Shown: one piece after another, positions 9,460 to 27,182 of the stretch | Position numbering within the stretch: position 1 is the stretch's first letter | Layout of the letters: every line of letters begins with the position of its first letter | Source: Pelargonium cotyledonis | Lineage: Eukaryota; Streptophyta; Magnoliopsida; Geraniales; Geraniaceae | Length of the DNA stretch: 37,457 nucleotides | Assembly (NCBI GenBank): GCA_036897625.1 | Contig: JAYMTA010000144.1 | Coordinates: 1 to 37,457 of the forward strand | Direction: 5' to 3' | Program-made: the position numbers and the translations under genes | Notes under the pieces: generated by a model | Seen by the model: only the letters and a program-made list of their open reading frames with translations | The model's database searches: none | What the model was told of the DNA's origin: nothing

Positions 9460-10515
9460 TACAAGTTTGAGTAATTTTTTAAGGTATCGTGTTTCATATG
9501 GCCTTAAGAATGATAATGATTAGTCATATTATTTCACTATCACGATAAAGATTTTAACCGATTGCATTACAGCTTTACGTTAATTTGTTTACTTCAGATT
9601 TGCAAATCAATTTGTAGAATATTGGATGTCCCCGAAGGGACAAATCAATTTGTAGAATATGTTTATATTCAACTGAAAAATTGAATATTGTTTTAAAAAA
9701 ATACAAGCCCAATATGTTTAAAAAAAAAATACAAAACTGAAAAATTGAATTAGGTTAAAAAGTTCTAATATATGGATCAAAGTTGGGCCTCAGAAAAGGC
9801 CCAATATACATTACATGACTTTCAAGCTCAATATTAGATAGCGTTAAATACAAAAGACTGGGCCTAGCCCATCTAATAAATCAGCCTTCTGCTGTTTATG
9901 GGCCCACCACTCATTCATGATGGCCCAATAAATGAAAATCAAAATTAGCGGTTGAGAAAACTTGCCGCTTAAGTCTCTGCCGCATGATTATCCACAGTCG
10001 CCACCGCATGATCTTTGCTGGTGCAACTACCCAACAAGTTGATTTTCACCAAACCGTTACAACTGTAGCTCTTTCCGTGTCTTTGGCTTGATTATCACGG
10101 TGTAGCATAAATTCGATCCAACCTAAATATTCATATAAGATTAAATAATTTTTTTTTATAAGCAACGACATAAAGGTTTATATATACAAGAAACCAATAG
10201 TGTTCAGAAAGAGACTATGTTTCTTTACCCTATGTCTCTTGCTGGATTAACCAACTGCACCACCCTTATTGGATATATAAGATCAAATCATAATTTGAAT
10301 AATAGTGTAAAATATACTAATCTGCGCGAGATTTGATATGATTCAAATATTTAGCGGGTTTAAACCATATTGAACTTCGAAAACTTGCGTGTTCGAGTTC
10401 CTATTGGTAGCTATACGAAAGGGGTGTTTAAGTTACAAGTTTTGAATCCAGTTTAGATTTTAAATCCATTATAACCAACCCTACATATAAAAAATGGTAT
10501 GACATCTAATTATTA
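9460..10515. other. intergenic, AT-rich
   Basis: No gene recognised. At 9607-9665 the phrase AAATCAATTTGTAGAATAT occurs twice, about 42 bases apart, separated by a small hairpin GTCCCCGAAGGGAC (9629-9642). Pyrimidine-rich and TA-rich text fills the rest. Confidence 0.55.
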
Positions 10516-10528
10516 TAGCATTGACTTT

Positions 10529-11097
10529 TGTTTTGAGGGGAAACGTGAAAAGCTTTATTACGTAAGTAAATCAGCAGATAACAGACTCGTGATTGGTACA
10601 TGATACTCTTCCCCTACCCATTCAATATAACCCGCTACAGACTCATACGAGCACGCCAAAGTGTGAGCAACACAATTCGCGACTCTCTTAACATAAGAAA
10701 AAACCAGCCTATCAGACTGACTCAATAACGCTAAAATATCACTATAAATCAGACCCGAGGCACTGTAATCCTCCCCTCTGGTCTGCAAGGCCCGAGCCAC
10801 TTGAAGAGCATCCGACTCCATTATAACCGACCTCCACCCCATCATGATCATCCAGCTGAAGGCTTCTTTAATCGTCATAGCTTCTGCATGGAGGGGACTG
10901 AGAGCTATTGGCCACCCGACCCGACCCCCTCCAATACACAAGCCATTGGTATTGCGAACGACCCAACCTCCCCCAGCCCGGCCGGACCTCTCAAACACAG
11001 CAACGTCCACATTTTACCTTCACAAAGGGAGCAATAGGAGGCTGCCATGTTGATCTGCCACCAACTTCCCGACGTTGAGAAGACTGCAAGCTTTGCC
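10529..11097 (-). mobile_element. 5'-truncated LINE fragment encoding an RNase H domain
   Basis: The minus strand encodes STWQPPIAPFVKV, then (after a one-base shift near 11014, an extra A in GTAAAATGTGGAC) VDVAVFERSGRAGGGWVVRN, LSPLHAEAMTIKEAFSWMI, VIMESDALQVARAL and VFSYVKRVANCVAHTLA, ending at 10558. This is the plant RNase H (RVT_3) domain found at the C-terminus of LINE ORF2: the D, E (AEA) and D (ESDAL) residues and the N..AH motif are present. The segment is flanked by a perfect 13-bp direct repeat TAGCATTGACTTT (10516-10528 and 11098-11110), as expected for target-primed insertion. The tail is only a short A/C-rich stretch. Apart from the shift the frame is open, so the insertion is fairly young. 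A retroposed host RNase H-like gene is the alternative. Confidence 0.75.
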
Positions 11098-11380
11098 TAG
11101 CATTGACTTTAAATTAACAAATTCATAAATAAAGAAAATAAAATAAATAATAAAAGAACAGTTGGAAAATGAAAAAGAATCTGATGTTCAATTACACGGA
11201 AACAAAGCATCAGACACAAGTTATCAATTAAAAACATTAAAAGCGTGAGTGAGTAAGTGCCAGACTGTCGCACACAACAAAAAGCCTAACCTGAGCCATT
11301 CACGTGACACAACAGTCATACCTATCCGTTTTGTACAACGTTACCTTTCCAGTGACGTTACAATATTTCCAAAATAAAAC

Positions 11381-11781
11381 AATGGTTAATATGGTTTGAT
11401 GCCCATAGACTTACATTTTTGCATAGTTTTACCCCATGATTAGGAATTTTAACGATTTTAGCCTCTAAACTATTCAATTTTTCCAGTTACCCCATCCTAT
11501 AAACCCACGTAGATGAATTTTGTTCAAACAATATCATATCTAATTGTAACGTTATATGTGCGATTTCCCCAATTTGACCAGTCTCAAAATTTGTTAAATT
11601 GTATCAGATCAGTTTGTAGTCGACTTGAATTTGGATGCTCACGACTTCCGATCCAAATTGCTAGCTTTATGCGGTAAGTTTATATTTTTGTACTAGTTAA
11701 GAGACTAATACCATAAAAAAAACTCTATTTAGGGGTTAAGTTAGAAATAATGTAAGTTGAGGGGTACCAAACCATATTACA
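11381..11781. mobile_element. inverted-repeat element with a perfect 11-bp target duplication
   Basis: The left arm contains AATATGGTTTGATGCCCATA and ACTTACATT. The right arm, complemented, contains AATATGGTTTGGTACCCCTC and ACTTACATT. CAAAATAAAAC flanks the element at 11370-11380 and again at 11782-11792. It is 401 bp with no protein-coding content. Long inverted repeats with a 9-11 bp duplication fit a non-autonomous Mutator-like element. It lies about 60 bp upstream of the candidate TATA box of the poly(A) polymerase gene. Confidence 0.68.
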
Positions 11782-11842
11782 CAAAATAAAACCACACCGA
11801 CCCGACCCGTTGAAAACAAGAAACAACCTCGTGGACGAGATG

Positions 11843-11850
11843 TATAAAAA
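11843..11850 (+). promoter_or_regulatory. candidate TATA box of the poly(A) polymerase gene
   Basis: TATAAAAA in the context GAGATGTATAAAAAGTAGGC. A CT-rich patch (11988-12015) and a GATTAGGGTTT-type leader motif follow within 200 bases, as is common in plant housekeeping genes. Assigned from sequence and position only. Confidence 0.4.
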
Positions 11851-12234
11851 GTAGGCGATGTCGAGATAAGATATACACAAAAGCAACGAGATATTATCAA
11901 AATAGCGCCGATTCATGCACCGCTAAAAAATAAAAAATAAAGTAAAAATAAATATCCTCACCACAAAAATCAAAGCATCCTCAATCCATCTCTCTCTCTC
12001 TCTCCTCTCTCCTTCTCCTTCTGGAGACACCGATTAGGGTTTGTTCTCCGAATCCGTTTCCGATTCGTCTCTCTCTACAAATATGTGATCGTTTATTGAT
12101 CTTTATCTCTCTAGATTCTCATGTGATAGTTCTTTTTGGCAGATCTACGCTAGGGTTTCGATTTCGCGATTGATCGATTTAGGGTTTTGGTTCGGCTTTC
12201 TGTTGTCGATCTGTGTGGTTAATTGCGGCTGCTG

Positions 12235-12278
12235 ATGGGGGGGCCGGGGGGGGAGAAGGGGGGCCTTCCCCGCCGCAG

Positions 12279-12294
<16 letters not shown>
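12235..12294 (+). other. upstream ORF overlapping the poly(A) polymerase start
   Basis: An ATG at 12235 opens a 19-codon frame (MGGPGGEKGGLPRRRCSTV) that ends with TGA at 12292-12294. It is out of frame with, and overlaps, the main ATG at 12279. It runs through three G homopolymers (12237-12243, 12246-12253, 12258-12263). One extra G in these runs would fuse this ATG to the main frame, so a sequencing undercall is a live alternative. Two start-stop pairs (ATGTGA at about 12082 and 12120) also lie upstream. Confidence 0.5.
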
Positions 12295-16828
<4,534 letters not shown>

Positions 16829-17899
16829 GGCATGTATTCTGAAGTTCTACATTGTTTAACAGTTGTTTCTTTTGTCATTAGTCTTTATAGTGCTTTCTTT
16901 TGGTTTTGATTCTGTTGACTAAGCAGGTTGAGCCTAACATCAACTGCCTAAGATGGTTGGAAGTTGGATATATGAGACCGGCCTTCTTTGTATTGATCCT
17001 TGTGAGCTCAAAGAGACAAGAAAGCCAGCAGTTCGGGTAAGTGTCGTTTTAATTGCTGGCTTTCATTTCATTAGTTTTTTCAGGGATGCTCGTTTAGTTA
17101 CTTCTATGGCTCAAGAATCTATTGGTGGTATATGTGATCGAAGAGAGCTTGTTGAAGAGTGTTGCTTTTGCATCATTTCATGTACAGTTTTTTCTTTTCG
17201 GTTGGAATTAATCTGTCCTGCATAAGCTGTGATTGCTCCTCCCCTTTCTTGAAAGGGTTTCAGATGGACGCTCTCTGAACTATTAGCGGACAGTGTTAAT
17301 TTTTATCGTTTTTCTTTTTTCGGTTTGTTCTTGTGGCGGAGGAGGCGAAGTGTTTTAACATAAAGGGCTTGAGAATTGTGCGCGGCTAAGTGTCGTTAAG
17401 TTAGGTATGGGTTTGGTATCTTGTTTATAAGAGAGACTAGGAAGTGAAATGCAAAGTCAAGGTCGTCACCTATATCTGTCCTTCTGTATACATGCTGCGA
17501 ATGTAATAATATACTAATATATGGACTCTTCTCTCTATATCTCTTCTATGTTTTGCTACACCTATTTCAGGTTGTTCATATGAGAATGGGAAATGTGTGT
17601 TGCACTTAAATGAAATGTGATTCTTGTTCACAATCGTGTTGATTCCTATATGAGAGATCAATTTTATGCATCTCCAATTGTATTTTGGTAGTGAATTCAG
17701 GTGATTCTGATTGTGCTCTTTGAAATATGTTAAAGTATTATTGTAGCATACCAATAGTAATGAAGATTGACAATAGAGAAATGACATACACCAACCACTC
17801 GAGCAAAGCCATTAAACTCATGTTATCTATTTGGAAGAGTTTAGCCCTGTAAATTAGCAAAAGTGTCATCGTTGAATACCGTATATAAACGACCCACTC

Positions 17900-18345
17900 T
17901 CGTCATGTGACTGAGTTTTGGCATGCAAAGGAGCCAATGTCATACTCGGGTGCAAGATCTAATCAAGTTCTGAGGCAATGCTTATGGTCATTTGGTTATT
18001 GAAAGGCCATAAGCGTGTAGACCCAAGTGAAGTTGGCAAATGAACAACGGAGTCATTCTATGTGAAGGAGTCAACGTCTTATTCGGGTGCAAGATCTTTA
18101 ATCAAGTTTCGAGGCCATGCTTCTGGTCATTTGATTATGGAAAGGTCCTAAACGTGTAGACTTAAGTGGAGTTGGCAAATAGACAACCGAGGTATTCCAC
18201 ATGATTGAGTTTTGGCAAGCGAAGGAGCCAATGTCATACTCGGGTGCAAGAGGTCCGAGGCCATGCTTCTGTTCATTTGGTTATGGAAATGACCTAAACG
18301 TGAATACTCAAGTGGAGTTAAGAAATGAACCACCGAGTTATACAA
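17900..18345. repeat. three tandem copies of a 137-157 bp unit
   Basis: Landmarks recur in order three times: AAGGAGCCAATGTCATACTC (17928, with variants at 18065 and 18223), CGGGTGCAAGA, GAGGCCATGCTTCTG, TCATTTGGTTATGGAAA, CCTAAACGTG and AAGTGGAGTT. Copies differ by substitutions and a small deletion in the third. No coding frame persists across copies. It is an old local duplication upstream of the hexokinase gene. Confidence 0.85.
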
Positions 18346-18573
18346 AAAAACAAACATGGATCAAATCATTTTTATCAACTCAAATCAACATTGTCATGGC
18401 TAACTAAACAAAAATTTGTACACATGTAGCATGTTAAGCGAACAACTTTTTGCCCGTATGACCTTGATATTATCGGGTTGGATAAGTGATGACCAACGCA
18501 TCGTTAACTCATTTACCCGTTCTATTGGAACAACTGTACTCGAAATGACAAATAGATAAATAAGATAAAAGAT

Positions 18574-18615
18574 ATCCATGTCACGTGCCCAAAAGGGCAA
18601 AAAGGGAATATAATA
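18574..18615 (+). promoter_or_regulatory. candidate hexokinase promoter elements: TATCCAT, G-box, TATA
   Basis: TATCCAT lies at about 18574, the G-box core CACGTG at 18582-18587 and TATAATA at 18609-18615. Several GATAA words lie just upstream (18550-18575). TATCCA elements are known in sugar-responsive plant promoters and CACGTG binds bZIP/bHLH factors. Both would suit a sugar-sensing hexokinase, but the assignment is only by match and position. Confidence 0.35.
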
Positions 18616-18850
18616 GCATATGCATTTGCTCTTTTCACCTGATTGCGAACCAAACTAGTACCTGACAATTCCTTGGTCCTCACTCTCTCTCATTCTCTCA
18701 AATCCAAATATTTATTCACAAACAAACAAAGCAACCAAATCTGAATCCCAAGATCTCAATTTCTTGGCCCTTTTCTCCTTCTGATCTCGCCAGAATCTGA
18801 GCTCACAATCGCTTTTTTGACATCTTTAATTTCTTCTCCGATTCGCCGCA

Positions 18851-22854
<4,004 letters not shown>

Positions 22855-23090
22855 GAAAGCCAGAAAGGTCAGCATTCCGAACCATTGCTAGGGATAACAA
22901 TTTTTTTAATATTCTTTCCCGAACTTCAGTTATTCCTCTATTCATTTTAGCATTCTCAGTGATTCATTTTACTTTTTCATGTTCTAGTTTAAAAGGTTGC
23001 TTTATAAAAATATGGGACCCTGACGCTGTTTGGCCGCTATTTTACCCCATTTTTTCCTGTTACATATAAAGTAATAAAAGATGGTTCACT
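22855..23090 (+). other. hexokinase 3' UTR with polyadenylation signal
   Basis: T-rich sequence follows the TGA. AATAAA at 23073-23078 is the first good poly(A) signal. The end of the transcript is inferred. Confidence 0.45.
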
Positions 23091-23486
23091 TGAGTTGTTG
23101 CAAGGTCTACCCATTTACCTCCGAATTTTTGTTATGCTCTTAAGATCCTATTTGTGGAATCAAAATGAAATTAAGATCCTATTTGTGGTTACTCAGAAGA
23201 AGTGGGTGTCATTTCTGACATTTCATATGATATTATATATATATATATATTCCTTTGAAATAGAATATAATATGAGCCATTCATATTCTGAATATAGCAC
23301 TCAATGCTGTGAAGGCCATCATGACAGACATTTGAAACATACACTGTATCAGAAGAAGTTTCTGAAAATGATTAAAGTTTGTTGTTATGATGTTAAATAA
23401 ATGCTGTCTTCACATGTTTTAATTGCTTCTACTATGATGGGTTTGTGTTGGATAGTTTTTATTTTGGGTTTATACCATGGGGATTC

Positions 23487-23556
23487 TGAGCGGGCCCGCA
23501 CGCTCGCGGTTGTCATCTTTAAGCCGTTTTACCACACTGAGACTATTTATTGGATA
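23487..23556. repeat. dispersed repeat, copy 1
   Basis: Contains GCGGGCCCGCACGCTCGCGG, then TTTAAGCCGTTTTACCACAC. The segment 26430-26500 has the same order in decayed form: AGCGGATCCGCAAACTCATG, then TTTAAACCGTTTTACTACAC. The family is not recognised. The pocket of GC in AT-rich surroundings suggests a fragment of a transposable element. Confidence 0.55.
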
Positions 23557-25239
23557 GTTTTTTACTACCACCCAATATTGAATCAGATTGTTGATCGGAT
23601 CATCAGTTTTACCAAGTCCATTGCGTTTTGCAATTACTTGGGTAAGCGATATCGGGGAGTGATCTCATGGGTTCTATCCCGACCATGTTCTCAGGTGAAG
23701 GCCTAAGGGGTTTTCTCCCGAGATGCTGGTACCTCCTCCTAGCATGGCTGATTTTCAACGACAAGACTCGAAACCCATAAGAAAATGTTATATTTTGTTC
23801 CAAGCAATCATTTTTGATGAATTTGCCAAGGTTGACCAATCTCGAAGGTTATGAATTGGACTAATCCATCGGTGGTCGAATAGAGCTGGTGATTTGGATT
23901 CAAATTCAAGGACGTTAGAGTCACATAAAATATAAGAGATCAATTTATGAGACTGATAAATATGCGCATTTTACGTGTAAAACTCAAAGTTAGTCAGTCT
24001 ATCTCGCGGCACGAAACCTGCACACACCCATGCCTCTTGCAAGGTAGACTTGGGCTACATTTTTTCAGCTTAACTCGAAACTCGAAATGTCAACTCTATT
24101 AGTAGTAGTTTCCGGTGAGAATGTTTTCTTACAATCCCCAGAGCTCAAATATTTTTCAAAGAAACCGCTTATCAAAGAACAAAAAAGATTGCTCCAATTT
24201 TATGTTACAAATGGCTCTAAATTTGTGAAGATGATAAGTTAATGTGATGAAGACTGTTGATTGATTAGTGGGACCAATTGGTGTGACAAATACTTGCATA
24301 ACAAGTAACTACAAATGATTGCCAATTTCGAAAATTGAAAACAGCCAAATAGTATATGGTTGGTGTCCAATATTTAATGTTTCTATGTGGGGCTTCTTGT
24401 ATTTAATTAATCTTCTTCTTGAAAATACTACTGCTTTACTCTTTAAAATTTGCGAACTCATGTAAATTTGCATATTTTACTTGTAAAATTCGAACCTAGC
24501 CCATAGGACAAACTTTCAAACAAAATGAACTCAAGTTTCTTAGGGTCAAGTTTAAACTTCAAATTAGACCATATCAGACCGAAACTCAAATTGCAACCTA
24601 TATCCGCACACACATACATACACACACTTTAAATTAAAATGTAATTTTCTTAATATTTGTTATCCAAAATAAAGAGTGCAACAAATTCAAAACAAGAGAA
24701 AAATCAATGACATATTTATTGTGGAATTGACTAGAAAAGAGGGGTTTCCATTAGAATATTTGTGTGTGTCTTCTTTTTCCCCTTTATTCAGTTTTAGTAG
24801 TCCAAAGAGAAATTGAAATCATTGTTGAATTTCTTTTTGGGAAGAGTCCTTATTTTCCACTCCCAATCCCACTTGCAATACTATTGGACATTTTGCAATA
24901 ACCAATACTCTATACCCCACTATTTTTACCAAAATAACCCTACTATGCATGCTAAATTTCATAATATATATTGAGGGAGAGATATTTCAGACAAAAATTC
25001 ATCAGTCAAATGATCAAGTAAATGAATAGTTAGTTTTTTCAAAAAAAAAAAAAAAATGAATGAGTAAATGTCACTATACAATTCAACGTTTATGCTTGTC
25101 ACCATGAATTTGTGAGCAATATGGAAAGTACGTTTGAAAATATTCATATTGTAATTTGTAATTTAGTCGAGATTCTTTGGTTTATGTATATCCATGTACA
25201 TATGATTATATAGTCACCTATTACTCTCGTATGTTTTTT

Positions 25240-25392
25240 TTTTATCAACAACGGGACATTATACTCGCAATAACAATGTTTTTCACTCCCCAAATAGAGC
25301 ATCATCCTAAATCTCACCTCATACTGTCGACAAGGAGACTTGAACTTAAGACCTCTGAGAGAATACAAAGTGTTTTAACCGCTTCACCCAAC
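25240..25392. repeat. dispersed repeat with tRNA-like box wording
   Basis: Contains CCTCATACTGTCGACAAGG, GAGACTTGAACTTAAGACC and GTGTTTTAACCGCTTCACCC. A decayed relative lies at about 36220-36300 (CCTCATACTGTTAACAAG...AATTCAAACCC...TTAAATCATTTAACC). Complemented, GGTCTTAAGTTCAAGTCTC resembles a pol III B box, as in tRNA-derived SINEs, but no full tRNA fold was seen. Confidence 0.4.
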
Positions 25393-26429
25393 ATGTTTCG
25401 GTACTTGTATGTTTTAGAATGTTAAGAATATATTTGTCGCACTAGTACGGCGTGTTTTTGACGCTATCACTTTTGGCAAGTGGTTAATAGGTAATAACGT
25501 TGCCAACTTTATTGAAATTGTCAAAATGTATTATTGTAACTCCTTTTCGGGACCAATAATATGTCATGATTCGAACATTGATAACTGTAAAATGATATAT
25601 ACACGCGAGTTATGTTTTGACTTTTATATTTATCTAGAAGTTGTGTTGTGAAGTTAGACGCACTCCCACGTATATGTGTGCTGTTTTACGTACTCTAAGA
25701 TCATCTAGAAGATGCTTTGTGTTGAAATTTAGTCGGTGCACTTGAAACGGTGTCGGTCAATACTTTCAAATTAACCTATATAGTTCTGAGTCATTTCGAA
25801 ACCGTTCAAGACAACGTTTGTAACAATTTGTCGCTTTCCCACTTATTTTGTTTGGTAACTTCATTTCATTTCAATAGTATTTCTCAATTGGGCAAAGTGT
25901 AGTGGCACTCATGTAAATACATCACCAAATAAGGGCTATAATTGTCAATTCAATGGTAGAGCCTATTCTTTTTTTTTTCCACCTTAAATATGAGCGGGAA
26001 ACAAAAAAACATGTAGAGAGAAACCAAACAGTGAAAAAAAAATACTATCAAGCTCTGTGTTTTCAATGGCATTTCTCAGCCAAAACTGGTGGCGGCAGAA
26101 GAAGAAACTCCGGTGACCGTCTCCGGCAACTTTGGTATATTACATGGTGGCGTATATACCGGCGCGGCACTCAGGGTGAAGCCAGGCAAAGAATTTATAG
26201 TATGGAGTATGTTTTTACAATGTTAATTCATTAATAAAGTTTTGGGAACTCTTGGATTATGTAATAACTATTTAGTTGGATTTCTTTAGGTTTAATATGA
26301 TTTCGTTTGCATATTTGGCTTGTTGAGGATTGAGTTATGATACTTTTTATGCTCAATTTTAGCTTAATATATAGCTTAATATCCTAATTTTGAAGGCATG
26401 TTTTTTTTTTTTTGTCTAAACCATGATAT

Positions 26430-26500
26430 TACTAGCGGATCCGCAAACTCATGGTTAACACCTTTAAACCGTTTTACTACACTCAGTCTAATTCTCATTG
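26430..26500. repeat. dispersed repeat, copy 2
   Basis: Related to 23487-23556 (see there); the same orientation and order of blocks, more decayed. Confidence 0.5.
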
Positions 26501-26984
26501 GAGGATAAGTAACTGTTTTATTACACACAACCTGTGTAACCAACTGTGCCACTACCATTGGATTAAGGCATGGAAATTTCATCATAAACAAGCTTATGGA
26601 TAAATGGAATATTACATTATATTATGTGCTCTGTTGTCGGTGTAGTCTTTTCCATTGAACGACGATTAGTATATGAGTGTAGTATGACTTTTATAAAAGT
26701 GATGATCTCATGTTGATCACAAACCCGCTATGAATATCTCAAGATTAAGACGGTAAAAAAATTGTTATTTAAGCTATCTTTGTAAGAATATGAGCTGAGA
26801 ATTAAATTTAACTATTAATGAGACATAATCAATAAAGAACGAGAATTTTAGCACAATAATAATGTTATTTTGATATCATCTTATAGTCACTAGTTCGAGT
26901 TATCGAACATTGAGTTTGGTACGGTTGAAATCATACTAAATAAAATCCAAAACCTAAATGTCCAAAACCTAAATGCCCTTGAAA

Positions 26985-27182
26985 TCATACCCAAAAATAC
27001 TGCCACCACCCTCCTCCGAGTGTGATTAGTGTCGTCACCGCGGCCGCCGCCACTAGTAGACCTTCTTCTTGATTACCATCAAGAGCATCCTTCCAGGCTC
27101 CATAGATGCTTGGCATTCCAAAAATCATGTTTCCCACAATATCCAAATATATTCCCTTGCCCGTCATTAATTCCTTCAACAT
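26985..27182 (-). CDS. short ORF of unknown family, possible gene fragment
   Basis: An ATG at 27182 opens 65 codons: MLKELMTGKGIYLDIVGNMI..., then a hydrophobic segment (GLLVAAAAVTTLITLGGGWW, near residues 43-62) that could span a membrane. The frame is open for about 24 more codons upstream. The base composition (GCGGCGGCCGCGGTGACGAC on the sense strand) is unlike the surrounding AT-rich DNA, which hints at coding origin. No family is recognised, and no promoter or further exons were found. It may be a remnant of a lost gene or of an element. Confidence 0.25.
   Translation of the reverse strand: MLKELMTGKGIYLDIVGNMIFGMPSIYGAWKDALDGNQEEGLLVAAAAVTTLITLGGGWWQYFWV

Larger units (their letters stand above)
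16829..18850. other. PAP 3' region and intergenic space before hexokinase
   Basis: 16829 to about 17520 is probably 3' UTR of the poly(A) polymerase gene (T-rich, with a TAATAATATACTAATAT region near 17500). It contains a possible alternative terminal exon after AAGCAG at about 16926 that would end the protein differently. 17520-17890 shows nothing definite. 17900-18345 is a tandem repeat, and 18400-18850 is the hexokinase promoter and leader. Confidence 0.5.
23091..26984. other. intergenic, AT-rich, with old dispersed repeats
   Basis: No gene was recognised. Visible items are a TA microsatellite (about 23234-23251), a 16-bp repeat AAGATCCTATTTGTGG at about 23141 and 23173, two copies of a short dispersed repeat (23487-23556 and 26430-26500), and a repeat at 25240-25392 with relatives at 36220-36300. 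A short open stretch starting ATGGCATTTCTCAGCC near 26066 ends after 17 codons and is not called. Confidence 0.5.

Noticed and set aside
18201-18407. Open frames inside the tandem repeat before hexokinase
   Set aside because: The frame is not kept between repeat copies, so it is not coding.
25300-25345. B-box-like GGTCTTAAGTTCAAGTCTC as a tRNA gene
   Set aside because: No matching A box at the right distance and no cloverleaf could be drawn; kept only as a dispersed repeat.
26066-26115. ATGGCATTTCTCAGCC... as the first exon of a gene
   Set aside because: Only 16 residues before a stop, no clear donor in phase, and no following exon was found.
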